Assembly (NCBI RefSeq): GCF_014695975.1
Contig: NZ_JACJPI010000073.1
Span: 124,001 to 188,000 of the forward strand
DNA: 64,000 bases
Direction of reading: 5' to 3'
From: Leptolyngbya sp. FACHB-321
GTDB lineage: Bacteria > Cyanobacteriota > Cyanobacteriia > Leptolyngbyales > Leptolyngbyaceae
Below are positions 18,535 to 26,958 of this stretch, in pieces (position 1 is the stretch's first letter; each line of letters starts with the position of its first letter). The notes beneath the pieces are model-generated. The model was given only the letters and a program-made list of their open reading frames with translations. It was not told the origin of the DNA and ran no database searches. A program made the translations under genes and the position numbers.

Positions 18535-18560
18535 TAGGGACGTTCTATGGAACGTCCCTA
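18535..18560. repeat. Perfect palindrome of the cyanobacterial GGGACGTTC type
   Basis: TAGGGACGTTC and GAACGTCCCTA form a perfect 11-bp stem around TATG, followed by TTT. It lies between the convergent ilvB and 18580-19467 genes and can serve as a bidirectional terminator. The same kind of palindrome recurs in spacers of many cyanobacterial genomes. Confidence 0.75.
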
Positions 18561-18579
18561 TTTAAGGGGTGAATCGCGC

Positions 18580-19467
18580 TTAGATTTCTGCTACAGCACG
18601 TTCAATTAAACGACGGGCAAGTGTCTGTGTACCTGTGTGAGTGTAGTAATTCACTGAAATATCTAGAAACGCGCCGACATAATCTAGCTTGTCTTTAGAG
18701 ACTTCAACAAACTTGGTCAAGTTGTCAAGCACATTGTCCTGAGTCAAGTTGCGCGATGTGACAAAATCGCTCATCCAGCCTTTGACCGAATCAAAACTTT
18801 GGTTGATGAAGCCGAGTTTGCCAGCAGAGTCGCCACCGGGAATCAGTTCGTTTACGCCCTTAAAGGTCTGATTACTTTCTAGCTCTTTGGGCGACATATT
18901 CTGAATGGTCGACAGCCCTTTCAGAATAAAATCAGGACCCAGCGGAATCAGCCCGTCAAAACAAACGAGTGCTGCCATCCGCATCAATGATTCGCCGCCG
19001 TAGTCGCCCAATGCTGCCAAAAAGTCACCAATGCTGTCACCAGGAATGCCGTTAATTTGGCAAAAAGCAACCAGTTCAACGACGAGCTTAACGGTCAGGT
19101 CAATGCTCTGTGCTTTTTCTGGTTTGGGCGTAAGGTTGCCCAAGAAGCCCAGGAAAGAAATGTCTTGCCCAACTTTATTTGCCATAGCAGCCGCGCCCAG
19201 CGCTCCAGAAGCGCTGTCTACGGTTTGGTAAAGCCAAAGTGCACGCTGATAGCCCTGAGACTTGTCATTAAATAAATAGACTGCCCGTTCGCCGATTTGC
19301 TGAATCAGCGCCTCGTCAGTTTCGCCAGTGACATCGCGGATTGTGTTGGTGAAGCCAGTCAGGTTCTGCCATTGACCAGGAACCGCGAAATCAAGCGCTC
19401 GTAATGCCTTGACTGTAATGCCACCGGTTGGCAGTTCATCAACCAACTCAAAAATGGATTTGCTCAT
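18580..19467 (-). CDS. Conserved cyanobacterial protein of unknown function (295 aa)
   Basis: I do not recognise a named domain. The protein is soluble, helix-rich and slightly acidic, with no signal peptide or clear membrane helix, starting MSKSIFELVDELPTGG. Glycine-rich turns (SASGALGAAA, IPGDSIGDF, DYGGESLMRM) punctuate amphipathic helices. Its C-terminus TGTQTLARRLIERAVAEI is basic and amphipathic. It is followed, on the same strand and 50 bases upstream, by no partner other than the lipoprotein gene at 19522-20049, with which it may share a transcript. The long intact frame and ordinary codon use make it a real gene. Confidence 0.65.
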   Translation of the reverse strand: MSKSIFELVDELPTGGITVKALRALDFAVPGQWQNLTGFTNTIRDVTGETDEALIQQIGERAVYLFNDKSQGYQRALWLYQTVDSASGALGAAAMANKVGQDISFLGFLGNLTPKPEKAQSIDLTVKLVVELVAFCQINGIPGDSIGDFLAALGDYGGESLMRMAALVCFDGLIPLGPDFILKGLSTIQNMSPKELESNQTFKGVNELIPGGDSAGKLGFINQSFDSVKGWMSDFVTSRNLTQDNVLDNLTKFVEVSKDKLDYVGAFLDISVNYYTHTGTQTLARRLIERAVAEI

Positions 19468-19521
19468 AAGTTAAAAGTAGTTTGTCTACAAAACAGTGAT
19501 CTGCTAAAAGTTGGCTATCGC

Positions 19522-20049
19522 TTATTTCTTCAGTTTTGCTAACCCAGCTAAGTCAAACCGCTGAATCCAAGCCTGACGATCGACTTTGGTAAACAATGGG
19601 TTACGCGACAAGACCTTCACCTGGTAGCGATCGGAAACCAGCACGGCTGTTTGTGTTGTGCCGACATCTACGGCTGGATAACCCGCAATCTTGGTCACGC
19701 TTTTTTCAAATTTCTTTGTCGCGCTAATGCCACCTGTAGAGTCACTAGCAGCATCTGAAATTGCCAGCACTGCCAAATCTTTGCCATCTTTCTTCAGCTT
19801 TGCTTCGGCAAAGCCTTTTTTCTCTTGCGTAAAGACGCGCTCATAACCATTACCTGGCTTAGGGAAGAACTTATTAAAGCTGCTACCCTGGGTTGCATTT
19901 TTAGCAACTGCGGGTTGTGCGCCTTTTCGAGTGCTCTCTTGTTGTGCTTGATCAAATTGTGACGGCTCGTTTGCAGTACAGCCTGTCACCAGAAGCAGTA
20001 AAGACAACATGAGCGGCGCGATCGCTCTGCGCCAGTTTAAAACAGTCAT
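19522..20049 (-). CDS. Small secreted lipoprotein of unknown function
   Basis: A 175-residue protein with a lipoprotein signal: basic MTVLNWRRA, a hydrophobic core of leucines, then the lipobox LVTGC, after which the mature chain would begin at the cysteine. The rest has a Lys-rich core with KFFPKPGNGYERVFTQEKKGF, resembling other cyanobacterial lipoproteins of unknown role. The ATG at 20049 is preceded by AAGGAG at ideal spacing, so the upstream in-frame ATG at 20124 is unlikely. Probably anchored to the outer face of the plasma membrane or to the outer membrane. Located just upstream of the 295-aa gene on the same strand. Confidence 0.72.
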   Translation of the reverse strand: MTVLNWRRAIAPLMLSLLLLVTGCTANEPSQFDQAQQESTRKGAQPAVAKNATQGSSFNKFFPKPGNGYERVFTQEKKGFAEAKLKKDGKDLAVLAISDAASDSTGGISATKKFEKSVTKIAGYPAVDVGTTQTAVLVSDRYQVKVLSRNPLFTKVDRQAWIQRFDLAGLAKLKK

Positions 20050-20315
20050 GCTACTCTCCTTGATTGTGTGATGCGTAGTTGTGCGATGAATGAAGCTCGA
20101 TGGCTGAAGCGTAGTGCTCATCATCTAAAGCTAGCTTGCCTTTTTATTAGACATGAGTTTGATTAGACATTAGATAGTAGTGCACCGATCTGGTCATACC
20201 TAGAAGTATCGTCTTCCTTCTAGCTGCCCCCAAGCACAGTTTTTCTTCAAGTTTGCTGAAAAAGCTTGATCGTAGCCTGCCTGCTTTACCAACAGAGGCG
20301 TTAGGGCGATCGTCC

Positions 20316-21176
20316 CTAACGTCTAGCGGAACCCCGGTAGATCCGTTCTGCTTGTTCTGGGGGTAGCCCAAACTCATCCACAAGCTCTTGAGTGGCAGAC
20401 AGTTGACTGTTCTGAGTTATAGGACTCTTATTGCCATTAGAAGAGGTTGATTTAGAGGTAGATTGCAATTGCTCAAAGCGCTGGGGCAGTTCACATGCGA
20501 CTGGCGATGGGAAGTTACCTGTTGATTGCCCTGATGGGTCTTGCTCGTCCCCAAAAAATTGCGGTAGAGGTACATAGGTGTGGTCGGCAGCGTCATAGGC
20601 AAACACTTCCCCTGATTCAATGTGGTAGATCCAGCCGTAGATTTTGAGGCGTCCCTGATACAGCCGTGAGTGGATGACGGGGTAAGTTCTAAGGTTATCA
20701 ATTTGCGTCAGCACGTTTTCGGCGATCGCAACCTCCAGCAGTTCCTCGCCTTCATATTCACCGTAGTTTTCCATCACTAGTCGGCGTGTTGCTTCAGCAT
20801 GTCTTAACCAGTCATAAACCAGCGGCATTTCCTCTTCGAGCGTGCCCAATTGCAGCATCCCCTTCATGGCACCACAGTGAGAATGTCCGCAGACGACAAT
20901 TTGCTCAATCCCCAGTGCATGAATGGCATACTCAACCGTTGCACCTTCTCCACCATTCGTCGCGCCAAAGGGTGGAATGATGTTGCCAGCGTTGCGAATG
21001 ACAAACAGTTCTCCCGGCGCTGCCTGTGTGATTAAGGTTGGGTCAATCCGAGAATCGGAGCAGGTAATGAACAGCACCCTTGGCTTTTGTTTGTGTGAAA
21101 GCTGTTCAAACAACTCTCGATGCGTTGAGAAGTAGTTTGCTCGAAACTCTCGTAGCCCTCTCACTAATTTCTTCAT
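20316..21176 (-). CDS. ccaA: Beta-class carbonic anhydrase (CcaA/IcfA type)
   Basis: Interconverts CO2 and bicarbonate; in beta-carboxysome cyanobacteria this form works inside the carboxysome as part of the CO2-concentrating mechanism. Zinc ligands Cys39 (CSDSR, with Asp41-Arg43 dyad), His98 and Cys101 (GHSHCG) are intact. The 286-residue protein has the C-terminal extension of about 80 residues (Ser/Asn/Thr-rich, ending in an ELVDEFGLPPEQAERIYRG segment) that distinguishes carboxysomal CcaA from plain bacterial enzymes. The ATG at 21176 gives the usual MKKL(V/I)xGL N-terminus. It is not next to the ccm genes in this window. Confidence 0.9.
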   Translation of the reverse strand: MKKLVRGLREFRANYFSTHRELFEQLSHKQKPRVLFITCSDSRIDPTLITQAAPGELFVIRNAGNIIPPFGATNGGEGATVEYAIHALGIEQIVVCGHSHCGAMKGMLQLGTLEEEMPLVYDWLRHAEATRRLVMENYGEYEGEELLEVAIAENVLTQIDNLRTYPVIHSRLYQGRLKIYGWIYHIESGEVFAYDAADHTYVPLPQFFGDEQDPSGQSTGNFPSPVACELPQRFEQLQSTSKSTSSNGNKSPITQNSQLSATQELVDEFGLPPEQAERIYRGSARR

Positions 21177-21467
21177 GGCACTAAATCCCTGCTCCCTTGA
21201 AGTACCTGGCTGTTGTCGTGCCGATGATCGCTTTTCTATCAAAACATACTTCCTTGAGCGCAACGGTGATCAATCTTGAAGATTCCTTCCACCATCGCCA
21301 GAGCTAGCGTGTGTGAATGACGTAACTGCGACATCGCCGCACTCAGTTTAGCGTTTGTCGCCGACATTGCCACTTGCATGGAGCGATCCTGATAGGGTAG
21401 GAAGAAAGAGACGCCTTTAACGCCGTGCGTGTCAGTGCGTCTAGCATGACGAAGGAGCATTCAACCA

Positions 21468-21998
21468 GTGGAACCCCATGCATGGACAGCACACATAATC
21501 GCTAATGCTGTAACGGTTGGTTCAACGGTGCATCCCTGGGATATGGGAGCCAATGTTGCTGAACTACAGGAACTACTTGTTGCTCACGGGTTCTCAAAGG
21601 TGCGGGTAGACGGTAACTTTGGCTATGTAACAGAGGCGGCAGTCAAAGCCTTTCAGCGACAGCACGGGTTGAGGATTGACGGCTGTGTGGGACCAAAAAC
21701 ATGGATCGCCTTGAAAACAACTGTCCAACCAGGCAGTCGCTTGCTCCGACCAGGGCACACGGGCGTGGATGTGGCAGAATTACAGGGCTTACTGCATATT
21801 AATGGCTACGCGATCGAGCGCACCGGCATTTTTTGCCCTGGAACGCAGCGGTGTATCACCGCTTTTCAACAGCAGCACAAGCTAAGAAATGATGGTGTAG
21901 TGGATGCTGTCACCTGGACAATTTTACGCGGACAACCACTAACAGAGCCTCGCCGCCAACAGCGACGTTGGTTTTGGGATAATCGCCAATGGTGGTAA
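21468..21998 (+). CDS. Peptidoglycan-binding protein with two PG_binding_1 repeats
   Basis: A 176-residue protein made of two PG_binding_1 modules (about residues 23-83 and 92-152), each with the pattern of a GxxVxxLQxLL helix, a DGxFG/TGIFCPGT turn and a VxxFQxQHxLxxDGxVGxxTW end. Such modules bind cell-wall peptidoglycan. There is no signal peptide, and the C-terminus is short and rich in Arg and Trp (RRQQRRWFWDNRQWW), which might attach to membrane or wall. The start is GTG at 21468 with AGGAG ten bases upstream. It precedes a transglutaminase-like gene on the same strand by 57 bases, probably in one operon. Confidence 0.85.
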   Translation: MEPHAWTAHIIANAVTVGSTVHPWDMGANVAELQELLVAHGFSKVRVDGNFGYVTEAAVKAFQRQHGLRIDGCVGPKTWIALKTTVQPGSRLLRPGHTGVDVAELQGLLHINGYAIERTGIFCPGTQRCITAFQQQHKLRNDGVVDAVTWTILRGQPLTEPRRQQRRWFWDNRQWW

Positions 21999-22055
21999 GT
22001 CGCTGGATCGCTTCGTAGAAATAGTTAGTGCTACCGATTGAATAGAGAGGTGCAG

Positions 22056-22862
22056 ATGCGATTGAATGCTGGTTGTGAACTATCCTTTGAGGCAAGCGCC
22101 CCCACCCCTCTGATTCTAATGCTGCGACCGCGTAGTGGTTTGGGTCAGTGGGTGGTGCGCGAAGAATATACGCTAGAACCAAGTACGCCGATCGTTGAAT
22201 ATACAGACAGCTACGGCAATCTGTGTCAGCGGTTGATGACTCCTGAGGGTGTCTTTCGCGTTTACACCACTGCCTGTGTTGAAACTGCCGATGCAATTGA
22301 TGTTGAACCGGATGCACCCTATCTTCCCGTGCAGAATCTACCCGATACCGTGCTGCAATTTTTGTTGCCTAGCCGCTACTGTGAAGCCGATCGTCTGGGT
22401 GACTTAGCAAGTGAGATTGTCGGCGACAGTCCACCGGGCTATGGGCAAGTAGAAGCCATTCGCCATTGGATTCACACGAATGTAACCTACGAATACGGCA
22501 CTAGCGATGCGTCTACGTCAGCGGTCGACATTGCTAAAAACCACGTCGGCGTTTGCCGAGATTCTGCTCATTTAGGGATCGCCCTTTGTCGGAGCCTCAG
22601 CATTCCAACGCGGATGGTGGTCGGCTATCTTTACCAGCTTGACCCGATGGATCTGCACGCCTGGTTTGAAGTCTATCTAGGCGATCGCGGCTCTTCTACA
22701 GAGGGTCGCTGGTTTACCTTTGATGCCACCCAGCCAAAGCCACGGGGTAATCGGATTGCGATCGCCTATGGGCGCGATGCTGCTGATGTTGCCCTGGCAA
22801 CCCAATTTGGACCACTCACGCTCAACGAAATGAAAGTTTGGGTGGATGCCGACGAAACGTAA
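22056..22862 (+). CDS. Transglutaminase-like cysteine protease family protein
   Basis: A 268-residue member of the transglutaminase-like superfamily, usually peptidases or amidases in bacteria. The catalytic triad is visible: Cys167 in GVCRDSAHL, His201 in LHAWFEVY and Asp223 in FTFDATQ. The N-terminal half is a beta-rich domain seen in cyanobacterial and proteobacterial members with the LPSRYCExDRL segment (about 104-114). The ATG at 22056 has a GAGAGG box; the TTG at 22038 is less likely. The gene sits just after a peptidoglycan-binding protein, but no wall-directed signal peptide is visible, so its substrate remains open. Confidence 0.85.
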   Translation: MRLNAGCELSFEASAPTPLILMLRPRSGLGQWVVREEYTLEPSTPIVEYTDSYGNLCQRLMTPEGVFRVYTTACVETADAIDVEPDAPYLPVQNLPDTVLQFLLPSRYCEADRLGDLASEIVGDSPPGYGQVEAIRHWIHTNVTYEYGTSDASTSAVDIAKNHVGVCRDSAHLGIALCRSLSIPTRMVVGYLYQLDPMDLHAWFEVYLGDRGSSTEGRWFTFDATQPKPRGNRIAIAYGRDAADVALATQFGPLTLNEMKVWVDADET

Positions 22863-22934
22863 GCCGGCACGCTTCAAAATCCAAAGGTCACTCGGTCAGA
22901 GGGGAAAGAAGAAAGTCCCTTTAAATTGAGAATC

Positions 22935-22972
22935 GACTGCACTCGCTCTACAACAAACGGTTGAGTGCAGTC
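22935..22972. terminator. Hairpin between convergent genes
   Basis: GACTGCACTC and GAGTGCAGTC form a perfect 10-bp stem with an 18-base loop between the convergent transglutaminase-like and msrA genes. A short T-run flanks it only when read on the minus strand before the stem, so its terminator role is likely but not clear-cut. Confidence 0.5.
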
Positions 22973-23020
22973 AAAACCTAGTTGATGAGTTCTACCTAGC
23001 TTGCAGATCTACGACAGTTG

Positions 23021-23677
23021 CTATGCAGTGACAACACCGATCGGGCAAGTCACATTTGTTCCACCCAGACCGCAGTAGCCACCTGGATTTTTGGCGAGGT
23101 ATTGTTGATGGTACCCTTCTGCGTAGTAAAACTCAGGCGCATCAATAATTTCAGTAGTGATTTCCCCATAGCCGGAAGCATTGAGCGCTTTCTGATAGGT
23201 AACACGGGATGCCTCCGCTAGTTGGCGCTGTTCGTCAGAATAGGTGTAAATGCCAGAGCGATACTGTGTACCTGCATCGTTCCCCTGTCTCATGCCCTGG
23301 GTCGGGTTATGGCTTTCCCAAAAGACTTTAAGCAGCGCCTCGTAGCTAATTACAGAAGGGTCAAAGACAACCTGAACAACCTCGTTATGCCCTGTCCGAC
23401 CCGAACAAACTTCCTGATAGGTTGGATTGGGCGTAATGCCAGCAGCGTAACCAGCAGCAGTCGAAAAAACGCCGTTTTGCTGCCAAAATTTGCGCTCTGC
23501 ACCCCAAAAACAACCCAAGCCAAACACTGCGACCTCAAAACCTTCTGGATAAGGAGGTTTGAGCGGATTACCATTAACGAAGTGTTTAGCGGGTACAGGA
23601 ATGGGTTCTGTACGCCCTGGCAAGGCTTCTTCAGGAGTCGGAAGGCTGAGCTTTTTGCCAAGTCCAAAAATTGCCAT
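23021..23677 (-). CDS. msrA: Peptide methionine-(S)-S-oxide reductase
   Basis: Repairs oxidised methionine in proteins (S-epimer) with thioredoxin as electron donor. The nucleophile is Cys56 in the GCFWG signature; the conserved YAGG-like [20 protein letters not shown] and YRSGIY blocks follow. Further cysteines near the C-terminus ([14 protein letters not shown]) are placed as resolving cysteines. At 218 residues it matches the usual cyanobacterial MsrA with an N-terminal extension of about 45 residues ([20 protein letters not shown]). Stands alone between convergent and same-strand neighbours. Confidence 0.96.
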   Translation of the reverse strand: MAIFGLGKKLSLPTPEEALPGRTEPIPVPAKHFVNGNPLKPPYPEGFEVAVFGLGCFWGAERKFWQQNGVFSTAAGYAAGITPNPTYQEVCSGRTGHNEVVQVVFDPSVISYEALLKVFWESHNPTQGMRQGNDAGTQYRSGIYTYSDEQRQLAEASRVTYQKALNASGYGEITTEIIDAPEFYYAEGYHQQYLAKNPGGYCGLGGTNVTCPIGVVTA

Positions 23678-23812
23678 AAGTTTTGACTCCGATTTCTAAT
23701 CACTTCACCTTTCTTTATAGTAGCTTGTCGCCCAGAGGTCTGCGATCGCCATTGCTCCTCAAGCAGACCAGGCAATGATAAACGGTTGCAGGTACATTGC
23801 ATTCGTGCTGTT

Positions 23813-24739
23813 TTAGCCAAAAACACTCAAGTTTAAGGTTTGAGTAAGCTGTTCCAGGAGAAAAAGTCCGGCGACCGAGTTGCCTGTATCATCCAGCGTG
23901 GGGCTGTAACAGGCGATCGCCCCTTGCCCTGGCACAATAGACAGCAAGGCACCGCTGACTCCCGATTTGGTGGGTAGTCCGATGCGTACGGCAAAGCGAC
24001 CCGACGCTTCATACAAGCCACAGGTCAGCATCAGGGCATTAGTCGCACGCTGGTGGATTGGCTGGACTTGAACATTTGGTTGAGCGAGTAATAGTCCTAC
24101 TTGCGCTAGATCCGTGACGGTGCCAGCGAGACAGCAAAGATGATTGTAGGTATCAAGGGCAGATTCAACATGATTAATGTAGCCTGCTCGCAGAAGGACA
24201 TCTGCGATCGCCCGATTGACCTCGTTTCGCAACGATCGTACCGATGCCAGCATGGCAGTGTCCAGCACAAAACGGCTCCCAGCAGCCTGGTTAAGCCACA
24301 GCCGCAGCGTTTCGCACCGCTCAGCACCCTTTTCTCCTGGCAGCATAGCAGCAAGCGCGATCGCGCCACTGTTGAGCATCGGGTTACGTGGAAAGCCACG
24401 ATCAGCATTTAATTGTGCCAGTGAATGAAAGGGCTGTTCTGACGGATCGATGCCCACTCGCGCAAAGACTGCGTCCCAACCCAATGTTTCTAGCAAGAAC
24501 AGCAGCAACAACGGCTTGACCACACTCATTAACGCAAATGGTTGGTCGATCGCGCCTGCAACGTATCCCTGTCCTTCTGTTGTTCGTATGCCTACAGCAA
24601 TTAGTTCAGCGTCTGCCTGTGCCAGTAAAGGAATATAGTCCGGCAACCGCCCAGCGTGAGCATAGACCTTCGCTTGCGCCACCCAGCTTTCTAGCTGAGG
24701 TTGAGTCAACGCGGCAAAAGGTGTGAAGGAGAGGACCAC
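23813..24739 (-). CDS. glsA: Glutaminase
   Basis: Hydrolyses glutamine to glutamate and ammonia. The serine-dependent beta-lactamase-like fold is indicated by Ser72-x-x-Lys75 (ALMSVVKPL), the NPMLNSGAIA motif (about 119-128) and TKSGVSGALL near the C-terminus. Length 308 aa is standard. The start is a GTG at 24739 without a clear ribosome site; the pyrimidine-rich spacer upstream carries a 31-bp tandem repeat. It is separated by 135 bases from msrA downstream. The enzyme would return nitrogen from glutamine, which in this window is also made by the type III synthetase. Confidence 0.92.
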   Translation of the reverse strand: MVLSFTPFAALTQPQLESWVAQAKVYAHAGRLPDYIPLLAQADAELIAVGIRTTEGQGYVAGAIDQPFALMSVVKPLLLLFLLETLGWDAVFARVGIDPSEQPFHSLAQLNADRGFPRNPMLNSGAIALAAMLPGEKGAERCETLRLWLNQAAGSRFVLDTAMLASVRSLRNEVNRAIADVLLRAGYINHVESALDTYNHLCCLAGTVTDLAQVGLLLAQPNVQVQPIHQRATNALMLTCGLYEASGRFAVRIGLPTKSGVSGALLSIVPGQGAIACYSPTLDDTGNSVAGLFLLEQLTQTLNLSVFG

Positions 24740-24856
24740 GGGAGAAAAGGGGGAGGGGTAAAAGTTTTAAGTTTTGGGTTAATTCAGCCTTTAGCTTATT
24801 TTGAACGTGAGGAACTCAGCAAACTACTTCTAGCAAACTACTTCCTCTTCATCCTT

Positions 24857-24918
24857 TACTCCATCACGCTTTCACTCCTTCATCCCCTACTCCATCACGC
24901 TTTCACTTCTTCATCCCC
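24857..24918. repeat. 31-bp tandem repeat, two copies
   Basis: A pyrimidine-rich 31-mer starting TACTCCATCACGC and ending TTCATCCCC occurs twice in tandem (24857-24887, 24888-24918) with one substitution, just beyond the 3' end of the HpxZ-like gene. Confidence 0.9.
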
Positions 24919-24926
24919 ACTTTCTC

Positions 24927-25313
24927 CTACCCCGGCAGCAGTGAAACATGAGCTGAAACAATCTTCCATCCTTGCGGCAACTTGCGCCAGACTTGGCTTT
25001 GTCTGCCTGCACGGAGCACGTTATCAGTAAGGCGCTGAAACTCTAGTGTGACGATCGCAGTATCAGCATCAAAGGTGACCACTTTGAGGTTAGAAATATC
25101 TCGCTCCAAGTTTTTGGTCGAGCGACCTTGCCGAAAGGCTTTAATTGCCTCCATGCCATAAAGATTTTCGGTGACGCCAAACCGCAGAACATCAGGAGAA
25201 TTCCAAAACAAGTTGTCTAGGGTAGCAAGATCATTCTCAACCAATGCCTTTTCGTAGGTGAGATACAGTGCTGTGAGTTCAGTGACGATCGCGGGATCGT
25301 TAATTTGGGGCAT
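24927..25313 (-). CDS. AtzH-like / HpxZ family (DUF3225) protein
   Basis: A 128-residue cone-shaped NTF2/SnoaL-like protein of the DUF3225 (AtzH-like) family, known from the hpx oxalurate-catabolism locus as HpxZ and elsewhere as a subunit that stabilises an amidase. The family segments NSPDVLRFGVTENLYG (about 38-53), IKAFRQGR and GRQSQVWRKLPQGWKIVSAHVS are present. No hpx or amidase gene adjoins it here, so its partner is unknown. The ATG at 25313 is the sole good start. Purine- and pyrimidine-rich tandem repeats flank both ends of the gene. Confidence 0.8.
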   Translation of the reverse strand: MPQINDPAIVTELTALYLTYEKALVENDLATLDNLFWNSPDVLRFGVTENLYGMEAIKAFRQGRSTKNLERDISNLKVVTFDADTAIVTLEFQRLTDNVLRAGRQSQVWRKLPQGWKIVSAHVSLLPG

Positions 25314-25341
25314 GGGGGAAGGAGTGGGAGAGTGAAGGGAT

Positions 25342-25389
25342 GGAAAGGGGGAAGAATGAAGGGGTGGAAAGGGGGAAGAATGAAGGGGT
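25342..25389. repeat. 24-bp purine-rich tandem repeat, two copies
   Basis: The 24-mer TGGAAAGGGGGAAGAATGAA plus GGGG is repeated exactly at 25342-25365 and 25366-25389 upstream of the HpxZ-like gene. A CCTTCTGCCTTCTGCC low-complexity stretch, frequent in cyanobacterial spacers, follows at about 25410-25440. Confidence 0.9.
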
Positions 25390-25432
25390 AGGAATAGGTT
25401 TAATTTAGCCTTCTGCCTTCTGCCTTTAGCCT

Positions 25433-26326
25433 TCAGCCCTGCCTTTCGATGCTAAAGTCCAGAATCGCTGCTGCTGTCACTTGAGGCTGTTCCAAATGAG
25501 GCACATGACCACAGTTTTTCACCCAAACGAGTTTGCTGTGGGCAATCGCCTGCTGGAATTTAGTGGCATCTTGCGTGCCCAAAATCTTGTCGGAGTCGCC
25601 CCACACAAGGAGGGTTGGCTGCTCGATCGCTGCAATTTTGTCTGCTAAAAAGTTGTAGCCACCGCTTTTGGTAAACGAAATAATCGCTTGCTGCCAGTTG
25701 GCACACGTTAGATGCAGGGCACCACACACAAGTGCATCAGGTGAGACAAAGCTAGAGTCGTAGTATGCCTGAAAGCTCACCCTGCGTCGCACACTGGGGC
25801 TACGAAGAAAGTTAGCTGCGAGTTCGCCCAACGGTGGAAAGAGAAATCGTGCCATTGCTGGACCGCGTGCAAAACCAGCGCTGTCGATAAGTACCAGTTT
25901 CTGTACAGCATCGGGATAGGTCAACGCAAAATCGATCGCGGCGGCTCCACCCATCGACGCACCCACCAAAATCATGGGTCGAGCAATGAGCGTTTTCCAA
26001 AAGTGATAAAGATGAGTTTTAATTGCGGCTGGGCTGAAGAGACTACCAACAGGGCGATCGGTGAAACCAAAACCAAGCAAATCGACGCTCCAGGTTTCTT
26101 GCGTTTCTGCCAATAGCGGCAGCAGACGACGAAACTCAAACACAGAGCTATCAAAACCGTGTAGCAGCACGATCGGTATGCCTCCGGAGCCTTTGCGGAT
26201 GTAGGCAGTTGCGATCGGTGAAACACAGAGCGACGTTGAAATGTCTGTGCGCTCAATGCTTTGGGCTAGAGCGATCGACGTGGCTTCGGTTAATTGGGCA
26301 CTTTCGGGCGGTAGCATCGTCATCAT
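25433..26326 (-). CDS. Alpha/beta-fold hydrolase
   Basis: A 297-residue serine hydrolase of the alpha/beta fold-1 family. Recognised parts are the oxyanion strand VLLHGFDSS, the nucleophile elbow GASMGG, the late acid strand PTLLVWGDSD and the histidine in CGHVPHLEQP. No signal peptide is seen, so it acts in the cytosol. Substrate specificity cannot be told; similar proteins include esterases, haloalkane-dehalogenase relatives and chlorophyll-pathway hydrolases. I start it at the ATG at 26326 (two further ATGs follow within four codons); the TTG at 26350 would add eight residues. Confidence 0.85.
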   Translation of the reverse strand: MMTMLPPESAQLTEATSIALAQSIERTDISTSLCVSPIATAYIRKGSGGIPIVLLHGFDSSVFEFRRLLPLLAETQETWSVDLLGFGFTDRPVGSLFSPAAIKTHLYHFWKTLIARPMILVGASMGGAAAIDFALTYPDAVQKLVLIDSAGFARGPAMARFLFPPLGELAANFLRSPSVRRRVSFQAYYDSSFVSPDALVCGALHLTCANWQQAIISFTKSGGYNFLADKIAAIEQPTLLVWGDSDKILGTQDATKFQQAIAHSKLVWVKNCGHVPHLEQPQVTAAAILDFSIERQG

Positions 26327-26440
26327 AAAGCTCAGTTTATCTCGTTCCAAGCATCAAACAGAGCTGACTACCAGCCACCTTCCCTTGCAGCAACGATCAG
26401 AGTTCGCTAGGCTTTGGTTGTTGTTATTAGATGACAAACG

Positions 26441-26725
26441 ATGCCGAAAGCAATTTGGAATGGTGCTGTGCTAGCCGAGAGCGATCGGTGCGAAGTGGTA
26501 GAAGGCAATCAATACTTTCCACCTGATGCAATCCATCGCGAATATTTCAAAGAGAGCAACACCCACACGGGCTGTCCGTGGAAGGGCACTGCCAGCTACT
26601 ACACGATCGAAGTAGATGGCAAAACCAACCCGGATGCTGCCTGGTACTACCCCACGCCCAAAGATGCTGCCAAAAATATCACTGGCTACATTGCCTTTTG
26701 GAAAGGCGTGAAAGTGGAAGCCTAA
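26441..26725 (+). CDS. DUF427 domain protein
   Basis: A 94-residue small protein consisting entirely of a DUF427 domain. Its signature is easily read: MPKAIWNGAVLAES at the start, VVEGNQYFPPDAI, the THTGCPWKGTASYY block with its lone cysteine (about residue 45), and AWYYPTPKDAAKNITGYIAFW near the end. The family is found in bacteria and fungi; structures show a small beta-barrel, and no enzymatic role is settled. The start follows a pyrimidine-rich region divergent from the hydrolase gene; a strong hairpin follows the stop codon, so it is probably a one-gene transcript. Confidence 0.88.
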   Translation: MPKAIWNGAVLAESDRCEVVEGNQYFPPDAIHREYFKESNTHTGCPWKGTASYYTIEVDGKTNPDAAWYYPTPKDAAKNITGYIAFWKGVKVEA

Positions 26726-26732
26726 AAGGCCC

Positions 26733-26771
26733 CAGCGGTATGACAGCACAAAGTTTGCTGTTATGCCGCTG
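26733..26771 (+). terminator. 16-bp hairpin after the DUF427 gene
   Basis: CAGCGGTATGACAGCA and TGCTGTTATGCCGCTG pair over 16 positions (two G-U) around a 7-base loop, 8 bases after the stop codon. There is no T-run. Shortly after it lie three imperfect 11-bp repeats of TGAAACGTCCA type (26797-26829). Confidence 0.65.
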
Positions 26772-26958
26772 TAACGAATGCAAGGTGCAACGTTCCTGAA
26801 ACGTCCATGAAACGTCTATGAAGACGGACAAGTATTCGTAGCTGCAATGGGATGCCTTGCCTCACTGGCAATGAGAGGGCTAACGATAACGCATTTGCAA
26901 GTGTGTCATTGGGCGCGATCGCAGGGCAGACTAACAGGGTGAAACCGTTCTTACCCCC

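Noticed and set aside
21239-21460. 73-codon minus-strand frame between ccaA and the peptidoglycan-binding gene
   Set aside because: No ribosome site, no domain pattern, biased composition; the region is better read as the divergent promoter area.
24857-25389. Tandem repeats considered as a CRISPR array
   Set aside because: Only two direct copies each, no spacers between units and no cas genes in the window.
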